Position numbers and translations under genes: made by a program
Source: Dugong dugon
Lineage: Eukaryota > Chordata > Mammalia > Sirenia > Dugongidae
DNA: 64,000 bases
NCBI GenBank assembly: GCA_030035585.1
Contig: CM057469.1
Coordinates: 13,368,001 to 13,432,000, forward strand
Direction of reading: 5' to 3'
Notes under the pieces: model-generated
Told to the model about the DNA's origin: nothing
Database searches by the model: none
What the model saw: the letters and a program-made list of their open reading frames with translations, nothing else
Shown: positions 11,391 through 22,124 of the stretch, piece after piece
Numbering within the stretch: position 1 is the stretch's first letter
How the letters are laid out: each line of letters begins with the position of its first letter

Positions 11391-12485
11391 AAAATAAAGA
11401 AAATAACGATAATCATCAGTCTGTGGTCACAATGGTAGAAGCTGACCAAATACCAAAGCATTAGTCTGACTTGACCATGCCGTGAACCTCTATTCAGATT
11501 CTGCTCTGACATCGGAAAGGCAATCAGAAGAACCACACTGCTAAGTTACATTTAGTTTCAAGAGTTACGTAAGTTCTCATCAATTCTGATTATCTGATAC
11601 ATAGTTGGGAAAAGGAAAACTTTCACAAGTTTTAAGAAAGCCCAAAGGTAGCATGACATTAAACTGATCTTTAAGGAAGAAACCATTTAGCAACACCACC
11701 ACCTGTTCTCTTTTCCTTATTTGAGGAGAAATTAGCAGACAACCTGCAAGTTATTTCAAGACAAGAACTATAAATCCAAGGAATAAAAATATTTAACAGC
11801 AAAATTCCTCCTGGTACACATTCATGACACATATTTTAATGTTAGGGCATTCACGTTACAAGCTGATTTCATAACCAGGTATTAAACTAAAAAAAGGATG
11901 CAAAATGCTAGTAACACTTTCAGATTCCTTCAATCCTGGTAGGACAAAATATCCCAAACCATCTAAATCCATTTAACAGTTAAGTCTGTCCAGTATGTGG
12001 AAGCTTAGGAAGCTCTCCCATGCATCTGTGACTTCAAATAAACAAATCTGTCATCACCCTATTACGCAGATTTTATAAAAGTAAAAAAAAGCCGTTTGTT
12101 CTAGTAAATGAAGCCACAGGAAAACATCGGATGACCGCAAAATGACCCCACTTCAGTGGGAGAAGGGCGCGTACAACTTTCACGAAGAAATACATTAGTA
12201 AAAGTCTGGAAAATCCACTATAACCCTCCAGAGGCTGTGACCGCTGAGCAAAGACATTTCAAAAACTACAGCTCTTCCTTCCCTAGTGCGGCGCTGGAAC
12301 CTGCCGTCCACCTGTGGCCTGGAGGCCATGTCAAAAGCCTCTGGAGCTCATAAAAAACTCACTGATCTCTCCAAAGGTCGAAGGGAGCTATGCACACACA
12401 TTTTACTACAATCTTAACCTTCTGAAATTGCATTTACTAAAACCAATTTCCAGAAAGAGAGCAACTTGGCTGCTATCGCCGATAA
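11391..12485. other. Unique sequence upstream-adjacent in intron, CpG island shore
   Basis: No named repeat or coding signal. GC content rises towards the CpG island. Confidence 0.5.
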
Positions 12486-12622
12486 CAAAAAAAAAAAAAA
12501 AAAAAAAAAACCCTTTGCCGTCGAGTCGATTCAGACTCACAGCGACCCTATAGGACAGAGCAGAACTGCCCCATAGGGTTTTCAAAGAGCAGAGCGCTTA
12601 ACCACTGCGCCAGTGGGGCTCG
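12486..12622 (-). mobile_element. AfroSINE/PSINE-type SINE, internally deleted
   Basis: Begins with an A run (12486-12510), then tcgagtcgattcagactcac and ccctataggacagagc. It jumps to gcgcttaaccactgcgcc, so the middle is missing. Ends about 170 bp from the CpG island edge. Confidence 0.85.
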
Positions 12623-12789
12623 AAACTCAAAAATAAACACCGGTACACTTTTCAGTATCTATATTTCACTCCAATAAATTTTTTTTTTTTTTTAAACATA
12701 AGATGAAATAAAGAAAAAAGGCTCCTGGTTCCTCCATTCTTGACCTCCCAAACTGCAAAAAGTGAGGACTCCAGTAGAGATGAAAAGTT

Positions 12790-13660
12790 TGCGTGTCTGC
12801 CCCACCAACTCCTGAGCAGTGGCCGGGACCTCTCCGCTCAGGAAGGATCTCCCGCTCCCTCCGCCGGGGATCGAGTGGGAGCCCGGAGGATGGAGCCTCG
12901 CCCCCTCCCAAAAGCTCCCGGAGCTGCGGCCACTCCCCCCGACCCGAGGCTCAGACGCACCGGCCCCCGCGGCGCTGGCCCAGGCCCGCCGACCACGACC
13001 CGGCTTGGGACCTCCACGAAGGTGCGGACTGGATCCCCGCCCGGGACCCCGCACACTTCCGGGCCCGACGCCCCGGTCCCTGCACGCCTGCCCGACCGCT
13101 TACCGGCATCATTTTGGACCCGAACCGCATGGAAGCGGGTGGCCAGACGCAGCCCCGAACGGAGGGACCCTGCGGTCGCGGGGGAGGGGAGCGGAGAGCG
13201 AGGCCGCTCAAGAGGCGGCGGACCTGTTGCGAGGCGGCAGCGGGAGTCTGGGCTGCGCGCGGCTCCGCGGAGCCCTCCCCGCTGGCTGGGACGCCACCGA
13301 CCCCGCGCCTACCCGCCGCTGGGCCCCCGGACGCGGCTTTGTCTCCTCTGCGCTCGCGGCCGCTCGGACGCCCTCCTCCGCTCCGAAACCAACTAATCCC
13401 GGGGCCTGGCCCTCGCCCAGCCCGCGCCGGCTCCGCCCCCCACGTGGTGCGCGAGGCGGGCCTGGGGGAGGGGAGGCCGCGAGAACGGTAGCCCTGCGCC
13501 CGCGCCTGCGCGGGCCCGTGTGGGGCGGGGGCAGCGGGCGCGCGCCTGGGGAGGCGGCCGCCGGGACACCCTTTCTTCGCCTTCGGATGAAAGTGCGGTC
13601 AGAGCGCGCGGCCGGCGGCGCGAGCGCGCGCCTTCTGGCTACGTGGGTGGGGTTGTGAGA
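12790..13660 (-). promoter_or_regulatory. TP53BP2: CpG-island promoter of TP53BP2
   Basis: Very GC- and CpG-rich block, the only one in the window, containing exon 1 on the minus strand. Visible sites: GC boxes at 13522-13530 (ggggcgggg) and 13433-13441 (ccgcccccc), an E-box CACGTG at 13441-13446, an NRF1-like gcgcctgcgc at 13502-13511, and an ETS-type acttccgg at 13055-13062 just inside the intron. No TATA box is evident. The transcription start cannot be fixed from sequence; it should lie right of 13130. Whether the island also fires a divergent transcript is unknown. Confidence 0.8.
13104..13130 (-). CDS. TP53BP2: TP53BP2 (ASPP2) exon 1, coding part
   Basis: Nine codons read MRFGSKMMP on the minus strand (ATG at 13130-13128, CCG at 13106-13104) and abut a strong donor, CCG|GTAAGC (13103-13098), phase 0. 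From memory of the family, vertebrate ASPP2 proteins begin with exactly these nine residues before the ubiquitin-like N-terminal domain, and the human reference form starts at the double Met. ASPP2 binds p53, p63, p73, BCL2 and PP1 through C-terminal ankyrin repeats and an SH3 domain, and also acts in cell polarity; none of those domains is in this window. The first ATG has a weak context (T at -3, C at +4); the Met codons at 13112-13110 and 13109-13107 both have A at -3. No in-frame ATG lies upstream as far as I read (about 13400), and the frame stays open there. The exon sits in a CpG island, as expected for a broadly expressed gene. The main risk is the very short match. Confidence 0.72.
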
Positions 13661-14360
13661 CGGCGCCTCGGGAACAGATAATAATAATGAAAGACAGGGA
13701 GTGAGCACGAGCGCCGCCCCCGGCACCTCCACTGCAATTTAGAATTGTGTTAGGGAGTTCCACGGCCTTCGGAACCGAGATTCGGCGCCTGGACTGGGTT
13801 GTCCGCCTCGGCTGCGCCGCCAGGCTGGGCCTGAGAGAGGCGACTGGACACTCGTGGGAGGACCTGGCTGTGCAGCTCAAACCACCGCACTCCCTGGAGG
13901 CCCCGAGGTCTTTCCCCGTGCCCACAAAATGAAGATTGTGTTGTTTCAGCCTGCAACACGTTTCGAAAGTTCCTGGGGTGAACAGCCTCTCGAGTTGTTT
14001 ACTTTTTATCTTATTTGCTATTGTCCAAATTCTAATTTAAAACGTACGTGTTACATTCTATAATAAAAAAACTTTAAAATGTGTAAAGCAGCATCGTGAT
14101 GAGCTTATTTTCAGCTGCTCAAGACTGTCGTGGATTTCACCCTTGATGGGTGCCCCGTAACACCTAAGGAACAGTTTCTGTTACTGGAGAGGGATAAATA
14201 CTGTCATTTTGTCGGAAGGAAAGTGAGCCTAGGAAAACTGCAGCAGCTCACAAAGTCTTGGAAAGAGTAGCAGAATGTCCATAAACTCCATGAAGCTTTA
14301 ATTCTGTTTAATTATACAAGCTCTCTCAGAATCATTTTTTTCTGTCTTTATTCATGATTC
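13661..14360. other. Promoter-proximal upstream sequence
   Basis: GC-moderate shore to about 13930, then A/T-rich. Overlapping open frames on both strands here are GC-driven and lack known domains. Confidence 0.5.
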
Positions 14361-14372
14361 TAAATAGAGTAA

Positions 14373-14729
14373 CCCGCTGCCATCTAGTCTGACACAGTGA
14401 CCAACAGAAGAGAGTAGAACTGTCACATAGGGTTTCCAAGGCTAGAAACCTTTATGGAAGTAGACTGTGACATCTTGTCTCCTGGTGAACAGCTGGTGGG
14501 TTCGACTTTTCAGTTAGCAGCTAAATGCTTTAACCACTAGGCCACCAACCAAACCAAACCCAAACTCGTTGCCCTTGAGTACTGCCCCATAGGGTTTCCA
14601 AGAAGCAGCTGGTGGATTCGAACTATCACCCTTTTGATTAGCAGCCAAGCTCTTAACCATTGCCACCAGGGCTCCTTAAATGGAGTAAAAACCAAAACCA
14701 AACCGATTGCCATCAAGTCGATTCCAGAG
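14373..14729 (-). mobile_element. SINE cluster: long form, short form and a tail fragment
   Basis: A long-form copy (14373-14560) abuts a short-form copy (14563-14674); both are minus strand. The pair is bracketed by taaatagagtaa (14361-14372) and taaatggagtaa (14676-14687), suggesting the second copy landed in or beside the first. A 40-bp SINE tail fragment follows at 14690-14729. Confidence 0.85.
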
Positions 14730-14949
14730 TAAAGGACCTGGTTTATCTAGTTTCAAGGATGGACAATTCTTCCTTAGTCTAGCTTATATATATGTATATC
14801 CCTTACCAGAATCTCCATCAAACTCCATGTGGCACCGTCCTAGGTACATATATCAAGAAATGTTAAACTATGACTAATTCAATCAGAATTAAAAGTTCTC
14901 CAAAAACCTTAGTTTAAAGTCTAGTTCTGTTAAGAGGCTTATTCTAAGT

Positions 14950-15119
14950 TAGGAGCCCTGTGACGCAGTGGTTAAGAGTTAGGCTGCTAACCAAAGAGCA
15001 GCAGTTCAAATCCACCAGCCACTCCTTGGAAACCCTATAGGGAAGTTCCATTCTGTCTTATAGGATCAATATGCATCAGAATCAACTCAATGGCAATGGG
15101 GTTGGTTTTTTGGTTTTGG
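14950..15119 (+). mobile_element. AfroSINE/PSINE-type SINE, short form
   Basis: Head gagccctgtgacgcagtggt, B-box-like agcagttcaaatcc, tail ending in gggttggttttttgg. Confidence 0.9.
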
Positions 15120-15244
15120 TATACATATTATAAAAGGACCAATTATAACAAGTTCTCCCTATACATTTAAATATGCTTTTATTTACAAAAAAAATTTCAA
15201 TTTACACATAATTTTTTGGTTTAATTCAGTAAAATATGCTATGA

Positions 15245-15480
15245 GCCAGACATTGCCTAGAGCATGTCTATGTGAGGTGAGGCCGTATTTTAAGAACCCA
15301 TGTGTATGAAATCATTTAATCATCACAATAATTATGAAGTTGGTACTTTTGTCCTTCATTTTATAAGTGAGGAACCTGACACACAGAGAGGTTAAGTAAC
15401 TTGTGTGAGGCTTCACAGCTGGTGAGTGGAAGAGGCTAGAATTTGACCCCAAGTGCTTTGAGTCCAAGGTCTGCATTCTT
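15245..15480 (-). mobile_element. MIR SINE
   Basis: Reverse MIR: agaggttaagtaacttgtgt, then cacagctggtgagtgg and a trailing ggtctgcattctt. Confidence 0.8.
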
Positions 15481-15589
15481 AATCACACCATGTTATCGGC
15501 CTTTTACCACTCTTCTGTTCTTCAACACTTCTATACTGGAGGTACTGGGCCAGCCAGTGGAGGTACAAAGATAAAGAAGACTCAAGGCA

Positions 15590-15905
15590 TGAGCAGACTA
15601 GTATAGGAAAACTTACGTACAAGTACAAGAGTGAAGTCAAATGCCCGGGTGCTCTGGTTGAAGACCGCACAGGGAATAGTCGTGGAATTGCCTGACCATC
15701 CTAGCATGGGACAGGAAAGCCCTCACAGGGAGGAGGGCTCCTGAGCTGAGTCTCAAAGATAAGCTTACCTGAAGTTGGTGTGTTAGAAGAAACTATCCTT
15801 ATAAGACCTGGAGGAAGAAGGTCCCAGGCAGAAGGAACAGCAAATGCAAAGACCTGAAGGAGAACTGTGAGCTTGGCATCTTCAAGGAGCAGAACCAAAC
15901 CAGAG
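15590..15905 (-). mobile_element. L2 LINE fragment
   Basis: Reverse L2 pattern: ggcagaaggaacagcaaatg at 15828-15847, then gcaaagacctgaagg and agagtggctggagcagag. Two 60-70-codon minus-strand frames fall inside and are incidental. Confidence 0.7.
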
Positions 15906-15924
15906 TGGCTGGAGCAGAGGGTCT

Positions 15925-16015
15925 TACCCTAAATCACATGGCTAATAGATAGCAAAGATGATACTCAAATCTGGGTCTACCTGAGGCCAAAGTCCATACT
16001 CTGTCCCTGTGCAAT
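15925..16015 (-). mobile_element. MIR fragment
   Basis: Reverse MIR-like order: aaatcacatggctaatagat followed by caaatctgggtctacctg and ccatactctgtccctg. Confidence 0.6.
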
Positions 16016-16772
16016 ACCCTAAATGAACAAATAGAATGTTCTGCATGTTGTCAACACCGAGTGTATTTTTAGGTTAACTTGAGCAAAATTGAAAGAAAAG
16101 GGAGTGTATGGAATCAAAAGTCAAAGGGAAAGCCTTGCAAGCAAAAAGGCTTCTTCCGAGATGGGCAATACAAAGACAAAGCACAAGCTGTATCAAACCC
16201 AGTTTCATCTAACTGTGGCCTTAACCTCAACCCATTACGCATCCTCAACTCTTATCTTAGACTGAAATCCCTTCCAGGGCTGATGGAAGGCAGCTTTGAC
16301 ACTTCAGATTAGGAGTTTATTCAAGCTTCTCGCAGGTGCCAGCTGAGAGCTACTCAGTCTGAAGGATCCATACTTCTGGTGGCTCCAAGGGAAGAGCTGT
16401 CAGCAGGCAAGAGCTACCTGGGTGAGAGGTCGTGCAGGAGACAGCGCAGGGTTGGCTCGTCAGGCTGTGATTAAACTGGTGTGCATATGGGAGAGGGTGT
16501 ACGTTCAGACAGGTGTTGTTACTGAGTTAGTCATCGTAAGGTAAGTAGCAGACAACCAAATCGTGGGCAGGGCAGGCTCAAGTTGCCAGGCAAGCTGTCA
16601 TAGACAAAAGAGCAGAAAACCCTAGCGAAACGTAACACCACTAATGAATCTGAGACAGACGTGTTGTTCTGCCACCTAGCTGGGTCAAATGAGCCCATTT
16701 TAGCTCAAGAGAGCGTGGATTCAACTGAATAGTCCTACCTCTAGGAAATTTCAGTTCATCTTAAAGGGCTTA
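16016..16772. other. Unique intergenic sequence
   Basis: No repeat or coding signal recognised. A 77-codon plus-strand frame (16079-16312) has no known domain. Confidence 0.5.
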
Positions 16773-17868
16773 TGTAAAAATGGCGCGGAGGTAGCATCCT
16801 CCAACCTCCTCATCTAACTTCACGACGGGGAGGAGAATCATTACCAGCATCAACAGCCCAAGGCTGATTGCTATGAGGGGGAGGTCAGACATACCTCCTC
16901 TGCCAACCTTTTTAGTAATTCTAACACCAGCCATCCCTTCCACGTCACTCTTTACTTCTCTACTGGGTTCAATAACTTATTGCAATAGCACATGGAACTC
17001 ACAAACCACACTTACAGTTACAGGGTTTATTAGGGAAGTAACAGGTTACAATTCAGGATACAGTTCTTTGATCAGGACAGCCTCTCCTCAGCCTTGTCCA
17101 CAGGCAGGCCTCTCTCTGGCCCTGGGTCCCCTGGCCCCTCAGCCCCTCGGCCCAGCCCCTCCCCTGCTCAGGCAAGTGTTAACAAAACTCTTTAGTTTTG
17201 CCAATAAGTGCCCAGAGGCACCCCACTCCACCAGTAAGCCTCAGCCTGAATGCTTTCAGCTCTCTCTCCATGGGTCAGGAAGTCTAGCTCTGCCAAGTGC
17301 CCAGAGGCACCCCATTCAGCCAGGAAGTCTCCTGCCCAAAGGTACTCAGCTCCCTTGCTCCATGGGTCACCACACCCACTGTAACGACCTTGCTCCGTAG
17401 ATCAGAAAGCCTACTTTGCCATCTCATACTGGTCTCCTGGTTCTGCTGCCGCCATTTCCCTGCTGCTACTTCTCGCCGTCTTGCACTGTCTCTGTTGTTA
17501 CAGCTCTCTCTCTCTGTCTCTTGGGTCTAGGAAGTTCTCAGTGCGGGGACCCCGGGTCCAAACGACACCCTCTGCTTCCATCTCTTCTTCATGGTGGTAG
17601 TGAGGTCTCCCCTGTCTGCATCTGGAATCGCTCATTGTAAGCCTAGCAGGATGGCAAAACTGACCGATCCCCTCATTAGGGTTCCATATACCTTAATGCA
17701 TGGTCCCACCCCCACAAGGGTACCATGCACCTTATCTGCATTATTAGCAAGTTATCCAATCCCCTTGGTGGGCCACAAGCTCCTTATTTGCATAGTCCCA
17801 CCTAATCATTTGGTGGAAGTTACAAGACCATGGCTAGAAAGGCCATATAAAAGTGGTCCATCCAGCTA
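16773..17868 (-). mobile_element. ERVL-like solo LTR, about 1.1 kb
   Basis: Second copy of the family at 41907-42896, same strand. Begins (plus view) tgtaaaaatggcg, the reverse complement of an LTR ending in CA. On the minus strand it carries an aataa-type signal before a tgtgag segment near 17005-17025. No gag, pol or env sequence adjoins it, so it looks like a solo LTR. The 175- and 111-codon frames inside have no known domain. The right boundary is approximate. Confidence 0.7.
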
Positions 17869-18139
17869 CACAAAGTCTTGTACTCCAGCTCAGCTGGGGA
17901 AGAAGTTCAGCCCAACTGCCTGCTGATAACTGGCATAAAAGAAGCTGCTTTTCTAGGGTGTGATTTTTATGTTCTGCCTGCATGATCTGTGAGTGATAGG
18001 CAAAGGTGCACTTCTACTCTGAGATCTGTAGAAGCAGCTCCTCTAAAAATGAGTGAATCCTCTTTCATGATTTGATTAGGAAAAATCATTGCATAGTAAT
18101 AATAGGAACTGTCTTTGATTTTAAGTTCCATTGTCGAAC

Positions 18140-18320
18140 ACTGAAAGTGCTCAACATATAATGTCTTATTAAATCCTCACAACCACCCTGTGAAATGGAT
18201 ACTACTAATATTCCCAGTTTACAGATAAAAAATACTTGGACTTAGATTAAGTAACTTGCACAAGGTCACATATTAGTGAGAAGCAGTGACCACTAGGTCA
18301 CTCTGATACAAAAGCCTGTG
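18140..18320 (-). mobile_element. MIR SINE
   Basis: Reverse MIR: aaatcctcacaaccaccctg, then cagtttacagataaaa and cttgcacaaggtcaca. Confidence 0.8.
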
Positions 18321-18342
18321 CTCTTTATTTTTTTAATCAACT

Positions 18343-18508
18343 TTGTGGTTGTTAGCTGCCGTCGAGTCAGTTCCAACTCACGGCAACCCTATGTACAACA
18401 GAACAAAACCAGTCTTGCACTATCCTCACAATCATTGTTATGCTTGAGCCCACTGTTGCAGCCACTGTGTCAATCCACCTTATTGAGAGTCTGCCTCTTT
18501 TTTGCCTA
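18343..18508 (-). mobile_element. RTE LINE 3' end
   Basis: Minus-strand 3' end: gttagctgccgtcgagtcag at the left, then caaccctatgtacaacagaa and a gcttgagcccactgttgcag block. Confidence 0.85.
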
Positions 18509-20285
18509 TCCTCTTCAACTTTATTGAGATTTATAAATTTATATACAGTGTAATGCACACATCTTAAGTTTACAGTTATCTGAGTTTTGACAGATGTCTA
18601 AACCCTTATGACTACTAACCAGTCAAGCTATATATTTCCTTCACTCTCTTCTCCCTTTGCATCAATTTTCCCTACCCCTGGCAACCACTGTTCTACTTAC
18701 TAACTCTAGAGCCTAGTTTTGTCTGTTCCTAAACGTCATGTAAATAAAATCAAATAGTGTCTTAGTTATCTAGTGCTGCTATAACAGAAATACCGTGAGT
18801 CGGTGGCTTTAACAAACAGAAATTTATTTTCTTACCATTTAGGAGGCTAGACGTCCAGATTCAGGGTGCCGGCTCTGTCGTCTCTGGAGGAAGGTCCTTG
18901 TCTCTTCTGAGCTTCTGTCCTGGGTGATCTTCATGTGGCTTAGCATCTCTCTTCCCCCTTCTCTGCTTCTTTAGCTTGCTTGTTTAGTCTCTTTTATATC
19001 TCAAAAAAGATTGACTCAAGACACACTCTACGCTAATCCTCCCTCATTAACATAACAAAGACAAACCCATTCCCAGATGGGATTATAACCACAGGCATAG
19101 AGGTTAGGATTTACAACACATATTTTTGGGGGGCACAATTCAATTAATAGCAAACAGTATGCACTCTTTTGTGTCTAGCTTATTTTGCTCAGCATAATTT
19201 TTTTTTAGATTCATCCATGTTATTTTGTACATTGATAATTCATTCCTTATTGCTAGTAGCATTCCATTGTTTAAATATACCAAAATTTATTTATTGTTTC
19301 CTGCTTCTAGCTATTATGAAAAAACTGGTATGAACTTTCACATACAAGTCTTTTTGTGAATATACTTTTTCCTTTTGGGGAGGTAAATATCTAGGAATAG
19401 AATTGCTGGGATGTTTGGTAAGTGTATGTTTACCTTTGTAAGAAAATGCCAAACTGTTTTTCAATATGGTTGTGCAGTTTTACATTACCCATCAACAATG
19501 TATGAGAGTTCCAGTTGCTCCATATCTTTGAGTACACTTGGTTTGGTCAGTCTCTTTAATTTTAGCCAATCTGATGGGTGTAAAGTAATATCTTATTGTA
19601 GTTTTCATTTGCTTTTCCCTGATGACTTACGATAATGAACATCTTTTCTTGTGTTTATTGTCCATTAATATATTTTCTTTTGTGAAGTAGCTTTCTAGTC
19701 TTTTGCCTATTTTTAATTGGGTTGTTTGTCAGATTATTGAGTTGTATGAATTTTGTATAGATTCTGGAAAAACGTCTCTTGACAGATATGTGTACTGAGA
19801 ATATTTTCTCCCACTATGTGGCTTGTCTTTTCATTTTCTTAATGATGTTTCTTTTCTTTTTTTTTTAATAGACTTCATTTTTTTTAAGAAATGGTGTCTT
19901 CCAAAGCAGAGAAATTTTAATTTTGATAAAATTCATCTTATCATTTTTTCTTTGTTTTCTACTTTTTGTGTTCTCAGAAATCTTGCTTAACTTAAGGTTT
20001 TAAAAATTGTCTCTAATTTTTTTTCTGGAACTTTTATAGTTTTACTTTTTATGTTTAAGTCCAAGGTCTGCTTCGAGTTACTTTTTGTGTACATTATGAA
20101 ATAGGGGTTGAAGTTCTTTTTTTTTTCCCTATAACAACATCCAGCTTTACCAGGACAATTTGTAGAATAGACTGTCTTTCCCCCATTGAATTAATTGTAG
20201 CCATTTTGTAAAAAATCAATTGACCACATATATGTGGGTTCATTTCTGGGCTGTCTATTCTGTTCCATTGATCTATATGTCTCAC
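18509..20285 (-). mobile_element. Old L1 (ORF2 end and 3' region), interrupted
   Basis: Reverse old-L1 sequence: the cagcataa block near 19190, attgctgggatgtttgg near 19402-19418, tttaattgggttgtttgtc near 19711-19729 and a ccattgatctatatgtc block near 20264-20280. Split by an LTR at 18758-19152. No intact reading frame. Confidence 0.85.
18758..19152 (-). mobile_element. MaLR-like solo LTR
   Basis: Reverse LTR beginning tgtcttagttatctagtg and ending in agca. Shares sequence with the LTRs at 45563, 48641, 39969 and 53813. TSD aatag / aacag (4 of 5). L1 sequence resumes directly on the other side. Confidence 0.85.
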
Positions 20286-20353
20286 AGTATCCATTGTCCC
20301 ACCCCAACACTGCTTCCTCTTCTCTGGTGCCCTGCCCCAAAGATGCAAGCCAC

Positions 20354-20565
20354 GTTCAGTAAACCATTTGCTATCCAATCAACTTCAACTCACAGTGACC
20401 CTATGTGTGTATCAGAGTAGAACTGTGCTCCATAGGGTTTTCAATGGCTGATTTTTGGGAAGCAGACTGCCAGGTTTCTTCTGAAGCACCTCTGGGTGAA
20501 CTTGAACCTCCAAGCTTTCAGTTAACAACCAGGCATGTTAATCATTTGCTCTGCCCAAGGACTCC
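20354..20565 (-). mobile_element. AfroSINE/PSINE-type SINE, old form
   Basis: Reverse old-form copy: gtgctccatagggttttcaa, cagactgccaggtttcttct, head end caaggactcc. TSD caagccac at 20346-20353 and 20566-20573. Confidence 0.88.
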
Positions 20566-20573
20566 CAAGCCAC

Positions 20574-21051
20574 ATGAGCAGCCCCAAATTCTGATTTCTG
20601 TCTCCTCCACTCAGAGGGCCACCTATGCTCTATTTCAGCTCTACCTACCCATGCTATAGTCTAGAAATTGTCTCCAGGTAGAGAGCCGGGGCAGAGTGGG
20701 GCTTACCTCATGAGTTCTCTTTTTCTCAAGGATCACAGTCCTATATTGTCTGTTGTTAAATGCCTGAATATAGTTGCCTCGTAGATTTGTTGATGGCAGG
20801 AAGGCTAGTCCAAGGCCAATTACTACATCTTGGGCAGAAGTGGAATTGAAAGCTTATGCTCCTAACCATAAGTTTATATTGCCTTGTAAAATTCCAAGGA
20901 AGGTTTCCTTTGGAGGAACACCTGAGCTACCACAATGGCAGCAGTAATAACAACAGCTACAACTCTGAGGGTTCCCCAGTGGAAGCTGAAGTGTGTCACT
21001 TTTGCTACTATGCTAAAGCCTGCAAAAATTCAAGTGTACTATTAGGATGGG
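20574..21051. other. Unique intergenic sequence
   Basis: Nothing recognised. Confidence 0.5.
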
Positions 21052-21225
21052 GTTGTTGCTGTTAGTTGCTGTCAAGTCAATTTCAACTCATGACAGCCCC
21101 AAGTGTGCAGAGTAGAACTGTGGTCCATGGGGTTTTCAAAGCAGGCACCTCTGGGAGGGTTTGAACTGTCAATTTTTGACTAGTAGTCGAGCACTCAACT
21201 GTTGGCACCACCCGGTGACTGTAGG
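21052..21225 (-). mobile_element. AfroSINE/PSINE-type SINE, old form
   Basis: Reverse copy starting gttgctgttagttgctgtca. Flanked by taggatggg on both sides (near 21043 and 21222). Confidence 0.85.
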
Positions 21226-21249
21226 ATGGGATAGCTACATTTCAAATGT

Positions 21250-21410
21250 CCTTAGGCCCTGGTGGCACAGTAGCTAAAAAACTTGGCTACTAACCAAAAG
21301 GTAGGCAGTTCGAATCCACCAGCCACACCTTGGAAACCGTAAAGGGCAGTTCTACTCTGTCCTACAGGGTCTCTATGAGATGGAATCAACTTGACGGCAA
21401 TGGTTTTTAT
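21250..21410 (+). mobile_element. AfroSINE/PSINE-type SINE, short form
   Basis: Head gccctggtggcacagtagct, B box gcagttcgaatcc, tail atggaatcaacttgacggca. Confidence 0.9.
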
Positions 21411-21420
21411 TTTATTTTTT

Positions 21421-21657
21421 TAGGTGGTACAAACGGTGTGTGCTCGAGTCAGAATCTTCTCGGTGGCAATGGGTATGGTTTGGGTTTGGATACTAACCTA
21501 AAGGTTGGCAGTTTGAACCCACCCAGTGGTACCATGAAAGAAAGGCCTGTTGATCTGCTTCTATTAAGGTCACAGCCGAGAAAAGCTTACGGAGCAGTTC
21601 TACCGTGTAACACATGGTATGACCCTGAGTTGGAATTGACTCGACAGCAATGGGTAG
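21421..21657 (+). mobile_element. AfroSINE/PSINE-type SINE, old form, with internal insertion
   Basis: Starts aggtggtacaaacggtgtg, is interrupted by a piece of another SINE tail (21440-21480, gagtcagaatcttctcggtg), then resumes tactaacctaaaggttggca and runs to gacagcaatggg. Confidence 0.8.
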
Positions 21658-21827
21658 CTGCACTGGAAACTCTCAAGAAGGGTTTCATCATCTCTTAGAA
21701 TTACCTGAAGACTGGGAGACAATCTTTGGTCAGCATACCTGCATCTTTATACGGACATAAACGCATAGGTGTCCGCCAACTAGCAGATTTCTTCCCCAAA
21801 TTCAAGGCTACCAAAACTGCTAGGTGA

Positions 21828-22124
21828 CCATAAAAGCCAGTTGCCATTAGTTCTGACTAATGGCAACCCCATGTGTGTCAGAGGAGAACAGTATTCCATA
21901 GCGTTTTCTTTCTTCCTTTTTTTTTAATTTCAAAACAATGTTTAGTTAAGGGAAGTCACAGAAGAATACATACATTAGCAGTCTCCATTGCATTTTCAAT
22001 CACTGATTTTTCAGAAGTAGATCACCAGGCCTTTCTTCCAATGTGCCTCCAAGTGGACTTGAACTGCCAACCTTTCAGTTAGCAGCTGAGCATGTTAACC
22101 GTTTGTACCACTCAGGGACTCCTA
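21828..22124 (-). mobile_element. AfroSINE/PSINE-type SINE, old form, with about 80-bp insertion
   Basis: Reverse copy. The usual gttttc-aatggctgattttt junction is split at about 21908-21990 by a T-rich unique piece. Confidence 0.82.

Larger units (their letters stand above)
1..13103 (-). other. TP53BP2: Intron 1 of TP53BP2 (5' part)
   Basis: Inferred from the splice donor at 13103-13098 on the minus strand. No acceptor plus coding segment matching the next part of ASPP2 (the ubiquitin-like N-terminal domain) was seen between 1 and 13 kb, so the intron continues beyond the left edge. The interval is mostly repeats with unique stretches at 1-689, 3.6-4.3, 7.4-8.6, 8.8-9.4 and 11.4-12.5 kb. 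The call depends entirely on the exon 1 identification. Confidence 0.68.

Noticed and set aside
1..13000. TP53BP2 exon 2 within the window
   Set aside because: No minus-strand frame with an acceptor matched the expected ubiquitin-like N-terminal segment.
12951..13211. 86-codon minus-strand frame containing the exon, taken as a full protein
   Set aside because: Its apparent first codon at 13211-13209 is TTG, not ATG, and the part left of 13104 is intron after a consensus donor.
12740..13732. Overlapping open frames of 174-279 codons on both strands
   Set aside because: GC-rich, stop-poor CpG-island sequence gives long frames in most phases; composition is P/R/A/G-rich without a domain. Only the 9-codon exon has gene support.
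16873..17400. 175-codon frame as a gene
   Set aside because: Inside the second copy of the same LTR; sense is opposite to the LTR's transcription signals.
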